Notes: a model not told the origin generated them from the letters alone. A DNA stretch of 64,000 nt from Ferrovibrio sp964218355 (GCF_964218355.1 NZ_CAXPMC010000007.1:62001-126000), one strand, 5' to 3'. Counted from the first letter of the stretch, positions 49,995 to 59,093 are shown. Numbers and translations: made by a program.

Positions 49995-51499
49995 TCCAGT
50001 CGCTGGAGTATTTCCTGTCCGGCCTCGGCGTCGCGCTGGAGCCGACCAACCTGCTGTTCTGTTTCTTCGGCGTGCTGTGCGGCACGCTGATCGGTGTTCT
50101 GCCCGGCATCGGCCCGGTGGCGACCATCGCCATGCTGCTGCCGGTGACCTTCTACCTGACCCCGGTGGCTGCCCTGATCATGCTGGCCGGCATCTATTAC
50201 GGCTCGCAGTATGGCGGCTCGACCACCTCGATCCTGATGCGGGTGCCGGGCGAATCCGCCTCGGTGGTCACCTGCCTCGATGGCTACGAGATGGCGCGCC
50301 GCGGCCGGGCCGGCTCGGCGCTGGCCATCGCCGCGCTGGGCAGTTTCTTCGCCGGCATCGTCGGCACCATGCTGAACGTGCTGTTCGGGCCGGAATTCGC
50401 CAGGATCGCGCTGTCCTTCGGCTCGGCCGAGTATTTCGGCCTGATGGTGCTGGGCCTGTCGGTGTCGATCGTGATGTCGCATGGCTCGATGATCGGCGCG
50501 CTGGGCATGGTCTGCCTCGGCCTGCTGCTGGGCAGCGTCGGCCGCGACATCAATACCGGTTTCCCGCGCCTGACCTTCGACCTGCCGGAACTGTCGGACG
50601 GCATCGGCTTCGTGCCGCTGGCGGTCGGCCTGTTCGGCATCGCGGAAGTCATGCGCAACCTCGATGCCGGCGAGGCCTTCACCGGCATGGTGCAGAAGGT
50701 CGGCCGCCTGTGGCCCTCGCGCGAGGAGGGTCGCCGTGCGACGCCGGCGGTGCTGCGCGGCACGCTGCTGGGCACGCTGCTCGGCATCCTGCCCGGCGGC
50801 GGCTCGATCCTGGCCTCCTTCACGTCCTACGGCCTCGAGAAGCGGCTGTCGCGGCGGCCGCAGGAATTCGGCAACGGCGCGGTCGAGGGTCTGGCCGGGC
50901 CGGAATCGGCCAACAATGCCGCCGCCCAGGCCTCGTTCATCCCGCTGCTGACGCTGGGCATCCCGCCCAATGCGGTGCTGGCTTTGCTGGTCGGCGGCAT
51001 GATGATCCACGGCATCGCGCCGGGTCCGACGGTGATGACCGAACAGCCGGCGCTGTTCTGGGGCCTGATCGCCAGCATGCTGATCGGCAATATCATGCTG
51101 GTGATCATCAACCTGCCGCTGGTGGGCATCTGGGTGCAGTTCCTGAAGATCCCCTACCGCTTCATGTTCCCGGCGATCTTCCTGTTCTGCTGCATCGGCG
51201 TCTACGGCGTGAACAGCAGCAGCTTCGAGGTGCTGCTGGCGGTCGGTTTCGGCCTGCTCGGCTTCCTGCTCTCGAAACTGGGGCTGGAGGCGGCGCCGCT
51301 GGTGCTGGGCTTCGTGCTCGGGCCGCTGATCGAGGATCACCTGCGGCGGGCGCTGACGCTGTCGGACGGCGATCCGACGGTCTTTGCCACCCGGCCGGTG
51401 GCGGCGGTCCTGCTGCTGCTGGCGGTGCTGGCGCCCTGTCTGGTGCTGCTGCCGCAATTCGGCCGCCGCCGCCGCGAGATTTTCCAGGAAGAGGCCTGA
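49991..51499 (+). CDS. Tripartite tricarboxylate transporter large permease TctA
   Basis: A 502-residue permease with about 11-12 helices. GVLPGIGPVATIAMLLPVTFYL and GIYYGSQYGGSTTSILMRVPGESASVVTCLDGYEMARRG, seen in parts, are family hallmarks; GSQYGGSTTSIL is the conserved substrate-side motif. It uses a cation gradient to import the cargo delivered by the Bug protein. Start overlaps the tctB stop. Confidence 0.92.
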   Translation: MIQSLEYFLSGLGVALEPTNLLFCFFGVLCGTLIGVLPGIGPVATIAMLLPVTFYLTPVAALIMLAGIYYGSQYGGSTTSILMRVPGESASVVTCLDGYEMARRGRAGSALAIAALGSFFAGIVGTMLNVLFGPEFARIALSFGSAEYFGLMVLGLSVSIVMSHGSMIGALGMVCLGLLLGSVGRDINTGFPRLTFDLPELSDGIGFVPLAVGLFGIAEVMRNLDAGEAFTGMVQKVGRLWPSREEGRRATPAVLRGTLLGTLLGILPGGGSILASFTSYGLEKRLSRRPQEFGNGAVEGLAGPESANNAAAQASFIPLLTLGIPPNAVLALLVGGMMIHGIAPGPTVMTEQPALFWGLIASMLIGNIMLVIINLPLVGIWVQFLKIPYRFMFPAIFLFCCIGVYGVNSSSFEVLLAVGFGLLGFLLSKLGLEAAPLVLGFVLGPLIEDHLRRALTLSDGDPTVFATRPVAAVLLLLAVLAPCLVLLPQFGRRRREIFQEEA

Positions 51500-51535
51500 G
51501 GCCCGCCTGGCCAACCCCGGACCGGAGATGATTCC

Positions 51536-52096
51536 ATGACCACGACCGATATCCGCGTCGCCGCCCTGTGCGGCAGCCTGCGCAAGGATTCGTACAATGC
51601 CGCCGCGCTGCGTGCCGCCATCGAGCTGGCACCGGCGGGCATGACGATCCGGCCGGCGCCGGTGGGCGACCTGCCGCTGTATAACGACGACATCCGCCAG
51701 GCCGGCTATCCCGAGCCGGTGGCCCGGCTGCGCCAGGCGCTGGGCGAGGCCGATGCCGTGCTGTTCGTGACCCCGGAATACAATTTCTCGATACCGGGTG
51801 TGCTCAAGAACGCCATCGACTGGGCCTCGCGGCCGCCGAGCCAGCCGTTCGACGGCAAGCCGGTGGCGATCATGGGCGCGGCAACCGGCGTGATCGGCAC
51901 CGCGCGGGCGCAGTATCACCTGCGGCAGATGATGGTGTTCCTGAACGCCTTCCCGGTGAACAAGCCGGAAGTCTTCATCGGCCAGGCGGCGTCGAAATTC
52001 GATGCCGGCGGCAATCTGACCGACCAGCCGACCCGCGACATCATCGCCCAGCTGCTGGCCGCCCTGCAGGCCTGGACCCTGAAGCTGCGCGGCTGA
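51536..52096 (+). CDS. NADPH-dependent FMN reductase / quinone reductase
   Basis: A 186-residue flavodoxin-like reductase. ALCGSLRKDSYNAA is the FMN phosphate loop and FVTPEYNFSIPGVLKNAIDW the family signature. It could supply reduced flavin to a monooxygenase, as in resorcinol or nitrophenol pathways, or keep hydroxyquinol from forming quinones. No monooxygenase is next to it here. It follows tctA by 36 bp in the same direction and may be cotranscribed. Confidence 0.87.
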   Translation: MTTTDIRVAALCGSLRKDSYNAAALRAAIELAPAGMTIRPAPVGDLPLYNDDIRQAGYPEPVARLRQALGEADAVLFVTPEYNFSIPGVLKNAIDWASRPPSQPFDGKPVAIMGAATGVIGTARAQYHLRQMMVFLNAFPVNKPEVFIGQAASKFDAGGNLTDQPTRDIIAQLLAALQAWTLKLRG

Positions 52097-52239
52097 ACCC
52101 GCCATGTGAGCCGGGCGGGGCGCCCTTGCCGCGAATCCGGCCGCCGGAGTAGATTGCGTTCCGTCGCAGGCATTGACGGTTGCGGGCCCGGGTGAGCGCT
52201 TTCGAACCTTTGGAACATGGCGGTCGCCCCGCTGCGGAC

Positions 52240-53844
52240 ATGACGTCCGGGGCAGACCTGCTGCCGCGCGGACTGCTGCCCGGGTTGACCCGCAGGCTGT
52301 CGCGCAGCCAGCTCCTGCAGGCCGTGGCGCTGCTGCTGCCGGCCTGCTGGGCCCTCGGCTACCTCCAGCCGCCGCTCAATCACGATGCCGCCCTGATCCT
52401 GGACGTCGCCGGCCGCTGGCTGGACGGGGCCCGGCTCTATGTCGACGTGATCGACATCAACCCGCCGCTGGTCTTCCTGCTGGCGGCACTGCCCGAAATG
52501 CTGGCCCGGCATTTCGCCGCCGTCGACGGCCCGACGGCATTTGTCCTCATGGTTCTCGGCCTTGCCGGTGGCGCCCTGTTGCTGGCCCACAGGGTCATCA
52601 CGCTGGCCGGCAGCGGCTTCGGCCCGGTGTCGCGGTTCCTGCTGCCGCCGCTGCTGGCCTTTCTGCTGCTCGTCTATCCCGACGACATGTTCGGCCAGCG
52701 CGAGCACATCATGCTGATCGCCAGCATGCCGTATCTGCTGGCGGCGGTCCCGCGGGCCGGGGGGCAGCGTCTGCCGGACGGCCTGCTGTGGACGATCATG
52801 GCCGCGGCCGGTATCGGCTTTGCCCTGAAGCCGCATTTCCTGCTGGCGCTCGCCCTGGTCGAGGTCTGCCTGATGGCATTGCGGCGCCAGCCGGGCCTGC
52901 GCGATCCGGCACTGTGGTGGCTGGCGGCGGGCCCGGCCCTGCAGGGTTTCCTGATGATTGCCGTGATGCCGGAATACCTGGCCGAGATCGTGCCGATGGC
53001 ATTCCGGCAATATGCCGAGCAGGGCGAGGCGATGTGGGCGGTGGCGACCGGCGGCCTGATCGGACCGGTGCTGGCGGTCAGTCTGCCGCTGGCCGGGATC
53101 GCCGTCGCCCTGCGCGGCCTGCAGCTGCAGCGGCTGGTGGTCCTCTATGTGCTCGGCAGTGCGGTCGCGGCGGTGGTGCAGGCCAAGGGCTGGTCGTACC
53201 AGAGCCTGCCGGCCACCGCGGGCTGCCTGCTGCTGGTGTTCAGCACCCTGGCCGGCGTGATCGACCGCTACCTGCCCCGCCGCACCGCCGCCGCCGGCGC
53301 GCCGGCCATCGCCGGCCTGCTGCTGCTGACCTGCTATTTCCATGGTGCCACGCTCGGCCTGCCGTTCCAGCCGCAGCGCGGGTTTGCCACCAGCGATACC
53401 CGCCGGCTGCTCGACGTGGTGCAGCGTCACGCCTTCGACGGCCGCGTGATGATCGTCTCGCCCGGCGTGCTGCCGCATTTCCCGATGGTGAACTATGCCC
53501 GTGTCCGGCTGACCGGGCGTTTCGAGAGCATGTGGCTGCTGCAGGGAATCTACGGCGATTGCGGCCGGCCGGCGCCCTACAACCCGCCGGCCCGGATGTC
53601 GGCGGACGAGCGGCGCATTTTCGACGGCCTGTCCGCCGATTTTGCGCATGACCGGCCGTCGCTGGTGATCATCGACACGGATGCCGGCATTCCGGCCTGC
53701 GGCGGTCCGGCTTTCGACTATCTCGAATATTTCGGCCGCAATTCGGTTTTTGCGGCGACGCTGGACGAGTATGAGGAAATCACGGCCTTCGGCCGTTACC
53801 GTATCTTCCAGCGCACGACCGGGACGGACCCGGAGGAACTGTAG
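52240..53844 (+). CDS. Polytopic GT-C-like glycosyltransferase, paralog of 385-1980
   Basis: A 534-residue membrane protein with the same layout as the protein at 385-1980: first-loop NHD at 47-49, RLYVDVIDINPPLVF, a block of helices, then the soluble tail FDGLSADFAHDRPSLV and FDYLEYFGRNSVF. The shared RFESMWLLQG / RFESMWLIQG segment supports close paralogy. Start choices are TTG 52180, GTG 52192 or ATG 52240; the last matches the paralog's length. No glycan genes surround it, so it may use a lipid-linked sugar made elsewhere, for example by the first cluster. Confidence 0.72.
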   Translation: MTSGADLLPRGLLPGLTRRLSRSQLLQAVALLLPACWALGYLQPPLNHDAALILDVAGRWLDGARLYVDVIDINPPLVFLLAALPEMLARHFAAVDGPTAFVLMVLGLAGGALLLAHRVITLAGSGFGPVSRFLLPPLLAFLLLVYPDDMFGQREHIMLIASMPYLLAAVPRAGGQRLPDGLLWTIMAAAGIGFALKPHFLLALALVEVCLMALRRQPGLRDPALWWLAAGPALQGFLMIAVMPEYLAEIVPMAFRQYAEQGEAMWAVATGGLIGPVLAVSLPLAGIAVALRGLQLQRLVVLYVLGSAVAAVVQAKGWSYQSLPATAGCLLLVFSTLAGVIDRYLPRRTAAAGAPAIAGLLLLTCYFHGATLGLPFQPQRGFATSDTRRLLDVVQRHAFDGRVMIVSPGVLPHFPMVNYARVRLTGRFESMWLLQGIYGDCGRPAPYNPPARMSADERRIFDGLSADFAHDRPSLVIIDTDAGIPACGGPAFDYLEYFGRNSVFAATLDEYEEITAFGRYRIFQRTTGTDPEEL

Positions 53845-53868
53845 CGCCGGCCATTCTTTCTGGAAGGA

Positions 53869-53958
<90 letters not shown>

Positions 53959-54225
53959 GCAGGGGTCCGGCAGGGAACGGATGTCCCGGCCGGGGGTCGA
54001 AAGCGGCGCGGACCTTAACCGAAGCAGCCCCGACCCGCAAGCCTTGCGCGGCGTCTGCCGGTCCTGCCGGGCCACGGGGATTGGCCTTCGGAGTCAGCCG
54101 CTTATCCGCAGCCGCCGGCCGGGCGTGACAGGGCCGCCGGGGCCGGCGGCGGGGCTTGTCTTCGCCCCGGCCTTGGCGGAGACTTGGGGCAGGATTGAGT
54201 CCACGGCATTCGCCTGGGAGGCCAG

Positions 54226-55200
54226 ATGGGCAGCGGCCGGTACCGCCTCGTCACACGCAGCGATTTTGATGGCCTGGCCAGTGCCGTGCTGCTGCGCGAG
54301 ATGGACCTGATCGACGAGATCCGCTTCGCCCATCCGAAGGACATGCAGGACGGCGCCGTCGAGATCGGCCCGCGCGACATCATCACCAACCTGCCCTATG
54401 TGCCGGGCTGCCACCTGTGTTTCGACCATCATCTGAGCGAGGAAATCCGCGCCGGCGCCCCGGTGCCGGCGGATGCCCGCAATGGCGGGGCGCGGAACGG
54501 GCGGCCGGCCAACCACATCATCCGCGCCGGCGCCGATTCCGCTGCCCGCGTCGTGTGGGACCATTTCGGCGGCCACGAGCGGTTCCCGCGCCGGTTCGAT
54601 GCGCTGATGTCGGCGGTCGACAAGGCGGATTCGGCGCATTTCACCGTCGAGGAGGTGCTCGATCCCACCGGCTGGGTGCTGCTGGCCTTCCTGATGGATG
54701 CCCGCACCGGCCTGGGCCGGTTCCGCGATTTCCGCATTTCCAACTACCAGCTGATGCAGGACCTGGTCGAACTCAGCCGCGAGGGCGATGTCGGCAAGGT
54801 GCTGGCGCATCCGGATGTGCGCGAGCGGGCCGACCTGTATTTCGAACAGGCCGAACGCTTCCGCGACCAGCTGCGCCGCTGCGGCAGCGTGATGGGCAAT
54901 GTCGTCGTGCTCGACCTGCGCGGCGAGGAGCCGATCTGGGCCGGCAACCGCTTCCTGGTCTATGCGCTGTATCTGCGCTGCAACATCTCGGTGCATGTGC
55001 TGTGGGGCGTGAACCGGCGCAATACCGTGCTGGCGGTTGGCAAGACCATCTTCGGCCGGGCGCCCGGGATCGAGGTCGGCCCGCTGCTGCTGCATTACGG
55101 CGGCGGCGGCCATGCCGGCGCCGGCACCTGCCAGGTCCCCAACGACCAGGCCGAACGGGTTCTGGCCGAAATCGTGCAGGCTCTGCGGGAGGATTTGTAG
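54226..55200 (+). CDS. DHH-family phosphoesterase
   Basis: A 324-residue protein. The DHH domain (about 5-150) has the metal sites TRSDFDGLASA (Asp13, Asp15), CFDHHLSEE and a later Asp (SAVDKADS). The DHHA1-like C-terminus ends in HYGGGGHAGAGTCQ, the substrate-binding glycine motif. The family includes exopolyphosphatases, nanoRNases and c-di-AMP/pGpG phosphodiesterases. This member's substrate cannot be read from the sequence. It is followed 48 bp later by a CBS-domain protein, and DHH and CBS domains occur fused in other proteins, which suggests a functional pair. Confidence 0.85.
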   Translation: MGSGRYRLVTRSDFDGLASAVLLREMDLIDEIRFAHPKDMQDGAVEIGPRDIITNLPYVPGCHLCFDHHLSEEIRAGAPVPADARNGGARNGRPANHIIRAGADSAARVVWDHFGGHERFPRRFDALMSAVDKADSAHFTVEEVLDPTGWVLLAFLMDARTGLGRFRDFRISNYQLMQDLVELSREGDVGKVLAHPDVRERADLYFEQAERFRDQLRRCGSVMGNVVVLDLRGEEPIWAGNRFLVYALYLRCNISVHVLWGVNRRNTVLAVGKTIFGRAPGIEVGPLLLHYGGGGHAGAGTCQVPNDQAERVLAEIVQALREDL

Positions 55201-55248
55201 TGCCCGAATGACAACGCCCGGTACGGGCGGCAAACGGAGGAAGCGGCC

Positions 55249-55680
55249 ATGAATGTTGCAGCCATACTCAGGGAAAAAAGGGGTGGCGTGATCGGCGCCA
55301 AGCCCGGGGACAGCGTCGAGGCGGTCTGCCAGCTGCTGGCGGACAAGGGCATCGGTGCCGTGCTGGTGCTCAGGCCGGATGGCAGTATCGGCGGCATCGT
55401 TTCCGAGCGCGACATCGTGCGCGGCCTGGCGATGATCGGCACCGACCTGCTGCAGCAGAGCGTCGACAGCATCATGACCAAGACGGTGATGGTCTGCTCC
55501 AGCCACGACACCATCGAGGATATCATGCATCTGATGACCAAGCGGCGCATCCGCCACCTGCCGGTGGTCGATGACGGCAAGCTGACCGGCATGATCTCGA
55601 TCGGCGACGTGGTGAAGAAGCGCATTGCCGATACCGAGATGGAGGCCGAGGCCCTGCGGCAATATATCGCCACCGGCTGA
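55249..55680 (+). CDS. Two-CBS-domain protein
   Basis: A 143-residue stand-alone CBS (Bateman) module. Two repeats are visible: GVIGAKPGDSVEAVCQLLADKGIGAVLV and SIMTKTVMVCSSHDTIEDIMHLMTKRRIRHLPVVDDGKLTGMISIGDVVKKR, seen here as RIRHLPVVDDGKLTGMIS. Such modules bind adenine nucleotides. As a neighbour of a DHH phosphoesterase it may act as its regulatory subunit, which is inference. Confidence 0.9.
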   Translation: MNVAAILREKRGGVIGAKPGDSVEAVCQLLADKGIGAVLVLRPDGSIGGIVSERDIVRGLAMIGTDLLQQSVDSIMTKTVMVCSSHDTIEDIMHLMTKRRIRHLPVVDDGKLTGMISIGDVVKKRIADTEMEAEALRQYIATG

Positions 55681-55700
55681 GAAAGCCCCTATACAGGGGC

Positions 55701-56327
55701 ATGGCGGAACAGACGCGCGGCGCAATTCTCGGCATCATCCTGGCTGGCGGGCAGGGCCGGCGCATGGGTGGCGACAAGCCGCTGCAGGAACTGGCCGGCC
55801 GGCCGCTGCTGGCTCATGTGGCGGCCCGGCTGGCGCCCCAGGTCGATGCCGTCATCCTCAATGCCAATGACGACCCGGCCCGCTATGCCGCCTTCGGCCT
55901 GCCGGTGGCGGCGGATCCGGTTCCGGATTTCGCCGGGCCGCTGGCCGGCATCCTTGCCGGCATGGACTGGGCGCGGGCGAACCGGCCGGAAACGGTCGCG
56001 CTGCTCAGCGTGCCGGCCGATGCGCCGTTCCTGCCGCGGGATCTGGCGGTGCGGATGATGGCGGCGCGCGACCGGGCCGGTGCGGAGATCGCCTGCGCGG
56101 CTTCCGGCGGGCAGCTGCATCCGGTGGTGGGCCTGTGGCCGCTGGCCCTGCGTGACGACCTGCGGCATGCCCTGATCGCAGACGGCGTCCGCCGCATGAC
56201 CGATTACACGGCGCGCCACCATATGGCACAGGCCGCATTCGGCACCGATCCGGTCGACCCCTTCTTCAACGTGAACACGCCCGCCGATCTTGCGGCGGCA
56301 GAGGCGCTGGCCGCAGCGTCAATCTGA
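55701..56327 (+). CDS. mobA: Molybdenum cofactor guanylyltransferase
   Basis: A 208-residue nucleotidyltransferase. The N-terminal GTP-binding motif is ILAGGQGRRMGGDKPLQE (residues 13-30), and VPADAPFLP carries the conserved Asp. VNTPADLAAAEAL near the end is typical of MobA. It attaches GMP to molybdopterin. It overlaps the convergent antiporter gene by 9 bases. mobB and moeA lie 2 kb downstream. Confidence 0.92.
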   Translation: MAEQTRGAILGIILAGGQGRRMGGDKPLQELAGRPLLAHVAARLAPQVDAVILNANDDPARYAAFGLPVAADPVPDFAGPLAGILAGMDWARANRPETVALLSVPADAPFLPRDLAVRMMAARDRAGAEIACAASGGQLHPVVGLWPLALRDDLRHALIADGVRRMTDYTARHHMAQAAFGTDPVDPFFNVNTPADLAAAEALAAASI

Positions 56328-57563
56328 CGGCAGGTCGCGGGCGCCGAGGCGGCGCAGCAGGTCGGGCCGCGCCAGCAGCCAGGCCTCGACCGGGCGCAGC
56401 AGCCGGAACAGCAGCGGATTGAGGGCGATCGAGAGCAGGGCGCCGGCCAGCACGAGGTCGCGGCCCTCCTCGGGCAGCAGGCCGTAGGAGACGCCGAGGC
56501 CGGCCAGGATGAACGAAAACTCGCCGATCTGCGCCAGGCTGGCCGAGACGGTCAGTGCCGTGGTCAGCGGATGCCGGAAGGCCAGCACGATCAGGAAGGC
56601 GGCCAGCGATTTGCCGCCGATGATGATCAGCAGGACGGCGAGCAGCGGCAGCGGTGCCTGGGTGACGATAGCGGGATCGAACAGCATGCCGACCGAGACG
56701 AAGAACAGCACCGCGAATGCGTCCTGGAAGGGCAGCGAGCGCTGGGCGGCATCGTGGCTGAGATCGGACTCGTTCATGATCATGCCGGCGAAGAAGGCGC
56801 CCAGTGCGAAGGAAACGTCGAACAGCGTGGCGGCCCCCCAGGCGATGCCGAGCGCGGCGGCAAGCACCGCCAGGGTGAACAGCTCGCGCGATCCTGTGGC
56901 ATCCACCTTCGCCAGCAGCCACGGGATCACCCGTTTGCCGACCAGCAGGGCAAGGCCGGCAAAGGCCGCGACCTTGATGACGGTCAGGGCCAGATTCTGC
57001 AGCAGGTTGTCACCGGCATAGATCGAGGGGCGGCCGCCCAGCGTGTCGGCCAGCGGCGGCAGCAGAAGCAGGGCGAGGATCATGAAGATGTCCTCGACGA
57101 TCAGCCAGCCGACCGCGATGCGGCTTTCCGGATTGCCAAGGTCGCCGCGCGCCTCCATGGCGCGCAGCAGCACCACGGTGCTGGCCACCGACAGCGACAG
57201 GCCGAAGATGATCCCGGCGCCGATGCCCCAGCCAAAGGCCTGGGCAACGCCGAAGCCGAGCAGGCTGGCCACCAGAATCTGGGCCAGCGCGCCGGGGATG
57301 GCGATCCAGCGCACCTGCATCAGATCGCGGGTCGAGAAATGCAGGCCGACGCCGAACATCAGCAGGATCACGCCCACCTCGGCCAGCTGCTGGGCCAACA
57401 CGGTATCGGCAATATAGCCCGGGGTATGCGGGCCGACGGCAATGCCGGCCAGCAGGTAGCCGACCAGGGGCGACAGCCGGAACTGCCGGGCCACGAAGCC
57501 GAAGGCAAAGGCGATCACGAAGGCCATGGCCAGCATGGTGATCAGCGGCGTGTCGTGCGGCAT
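56319..57563 (-). CDS. CPA2-family cation:proton antiporter, KefB/YbaL-like without TrkA-N domain
   Basis: A 414-residue membrane protein with about 12-13 helices. FRLSPLVGYLLAGIAVGPHTPG, GVILLMFGVGLHFS, GLSLSVASTVVLLRAMEARG and SLAQIGEFSFILAGLG are the conserved CPA2 motifs. YbaL and KefB/C continue with a cytosolic RCK/TrkA-N domain of about 150-200 residues; here the protein stops after the membrane domain (ARDLPSD). Gating must therefore come from a separate subunit or be absent. Start ATG at 57563 chosen over an upstream non-coding extension. Confidence 0.87.
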   Translation of the reverse strand: MPHDTPLITMLAMAFVIAFAFGFVARQFRLSPLVGYLLAGIAVGPHTPGYIADTVLAQQLAEVGVILLMFGVGLHFSTRDLMQVRWIAIPGALAQILVASLLGFGVAQAFGWGIGAGIIFGLSLSVASTVVLLRAMEARGDLGNPESRIAVGWLIVEDIFMILALLLLPPLADTLGGRPSIYAGDNLLQNLALTVIKVAAFAGLALLVGKRVIPWLLAKVDATGSRELFTLAVLAAALGIAWGAATLFDVSFALGAFFAGMIMNESDLSHDAAQRSLPFQDAFAVLFFVSVGMLFDPAIVTQAPLPLLAVLLIIIGGKSLAAFLIVLAFRHPLTTALTVSASLAQIGEFSFILAGLGVSYGLLPEEGRDLVLAGALLSIALNPLLFRLLRPVEAWLLARPDLLRRLGARDLPSD

Positions 57564-57659
57564 TGCGACATGTTCCCTGCCGGCGACAGGTACCGGCGTG
57601 TTTCTTGTGGGGCCTTCCGCCTTACGCATCCGTTAATGCGCCGGCCCCGTCCTCATACA

Positions 57660-57689
57660 GAAAGGGCGGCAGATGCCCGCCGCCCTTTC
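57660..57689 (-). terminator. Terminator hairpin downstream of sodB
   Basis: GAAAGGGCGGC (57660-57670) and GCCGCCCTTTC (57679-57689) form a perfect 11-bp stem with an 8-base loop, 18 bp after the sodB stop on its strand. The U-tract is short (TTTCTGT). Confidence 0.75.
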
Positions 57690-57706
57690 GCATCCTGCAG
57701 CCAGGA

Positions 57707-58309
57707 TCAGCCGAGGTTCTTTTCGGCGAATTCCCAGTTCAGCAGCTTGTCGATCACTGCATTGGCGTAATCCGGGCGACGGTTCTGCCAGTCGAGGTAA
57801 TAGGCATGCTCCCACACGTCGATGGTCAGCAGCGGCTTGACGCCGTCGACGGTCAGCGGGGTTTCGGCATTCGGGGTCTTGCGGATGGTCAGCTTGCCGC
57901 CCTCAAGGCAGAGCCAGGCCCAGCCGGAGCCGAACTGGCCGACGCAGGCAGCGGCGAAATCGGCCTTGAACTTGTCGTAGTCGCCGAAGCTGTCCTTGAT
58001 CAGGTCGGCCATCTTGCCGGTCGGCTTGCCGCCGCCATTGGGGCGCAGGCTGTCCCAGTAGAAATCATGGTTCCAGACCTGGGCGGCATTGTTGAAGATG
58101 CCGGCCTTGTCGGCCTTGCCGGCCACCGCCCTGATCACCTCGACCAGGCTCTTGTCCTTCAGCGGGTCGTTGGCCAGCAGATTGTTCAGGTTGTTGAGAT
58201 AGGTGGTGTGATGCTTGCCGTAGTGGAAGCCGATCGTGCCGGCATTGACAACCGGGCTCAGGGCGTCGTCGGCATAGGGGAGGGGTTTCATGGTGAACGG
58301 GGCACTCAT
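57707..58309 (-). CDS. sodB: Iron superoxide dismutase
   Basis: A 200-residue Fe-SOD. The metal ligands are His29 (GFHYGKHHTTY), His82 (VWNHDFYW), Asp165 and His169 (DVWEHAYYLDWQ). The Gln in NNAAQVWNH and GSGWAWL favour iron over manganese. It dismutates superoxide in the cytosol. AGGAG sits 9 bases before the ATG at 58309. Sequence is typical of alphaproteobacterial SodB. Confidence 0.96.
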   Translation of the reverse strand: MSAPFTMKPLPYADDALSPVVNAGTIGFHYGKHHTTYLNNLNNLLANDPLKDKSLVEVIRAVAGKADKAGIFNNAAQVWNHDFYWDSLRPNGGGKPTGKMADLIKDSFGDYDKFKADFAAACVGQFGSGWAWLCLEGGKLTIRKTPNAETPLTVDGVKPLLTIDVWEHAYYLDWQNRRPDYANAVIDKLLNWEFAEKNLG

Positions 58310-58496
58310 CAGGTAACACTCCTTTGTTTCGCGCTGTCTTCTCTGTTCTGATCTGCCAGTCTGGGCGCTGCCCTAAATAGGACATTGCCGGGGAAAGGAA
58401 AACCAAGCTGCACCAGCGACATGGCGATAATTTGACGATTCCCTGCGGAACCGTGAATGTTCCGGTCTTCGGCTAGTTTTCCTGTTCTGCCGCCAT

Positions 58497-58502
58497 TATA
58501 AT
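58497..58502 (+). promoter_or_regulatory. -10 element, likely mobB-moeA promoter
   Basis: A perfect TATAAT at 58497-58502 lies 24 bases before the first mobB ATG. The matching -35 position reads TAGTTT, which is weak. The 216-bp gap between sodB and mobB is otherwise empty of genes. Confidence 0.5.
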
Positions 58503-58526
58503 CAAAGCCTTGGCCTCGGCTTCCGG

Positions 58527-59093
58527 ATGGATGGGCAGATGCACAGCAGCAAGAATGGCGGTGCCATGGCGGTGCTTGGCTTCGCCGGCTGGAGCGGTGC
58601 CGGCAAGACCACGCTGCTGACCGCGGTGCTTCCCGGCCTGGTTGGCCGCGGCCTGCGGGTCTCGACCATCAAGCATGCCCATCATGATTTCGACATCGAC
58701 CGGCCTGGCAAGGATTCCTTCCGCCATCGCGAGGCGGGTGCCAGCGAGGTGCTGATCGGTTCCGGCCGGCGCTTCGCCCTGATGCACGAATATCGCGACG
58801 AAGCCGAGGCCGGCCTCGATGCGCTGCTGGCCCGGCTCAGCCCCGTCGACCTGGTGCTGGTCGAGGGTTTCAAATACGAACCGATCCCGAAGATCGAGGT
58901 CTGGCGGGCCGCTTCCGGCAAGCCGATGCTGCAGCCGGAAGATCCCCGCATCATCGCGGTTGCCGGCGACCGTCCGGTGGCCGGACTGCCGGTGCCCTGG
59001 CTGGATGCCGGTGCGCCGGAGACGGTGGTGGCCTTCATTGCCGACTGGCTGGATGGTCTTGCCGCAGGAAAGCGCCGTGGCGCGGCTGAATGA
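58527..59093 (+). CDS. mobB: Molybdopterin-guanine dinucleotide biosynthesis protein B
   Basis: A 188-residue GTPase-like protein. Walker A is GWSGAGKTTLL near residue 21, and VSTIKHAHHDFDIDRPGKDSFRHREAGA, seen as TIKHAHHDFDIDRPGKDS, is the MobB signature. It helps MobA add GMP to molybdopterin. Start is uncertain (ATG 58527, 58539 or 58566); the first fits a -10 element at 58497. Its 3' end overlaps moeA by 17 bases. Confidence 0.9.
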   Translation: MDGQMHSSKNGGAMAVLGFAGWSGAGKTTLLTAVLPGLVGRGLRVSTIKHAHHDFDIDRPGKDSFRHREAGASEVLIGSGRRFALMHEYRDEAEAGLDALLARLSPVDLVLVEGFKYEPIPKIEVWRAASGKPMLQPEDPRIIAVAGDRPVAGLPVPWLDAGAPETVVAFIADWLDGLAAGKRRGAAE

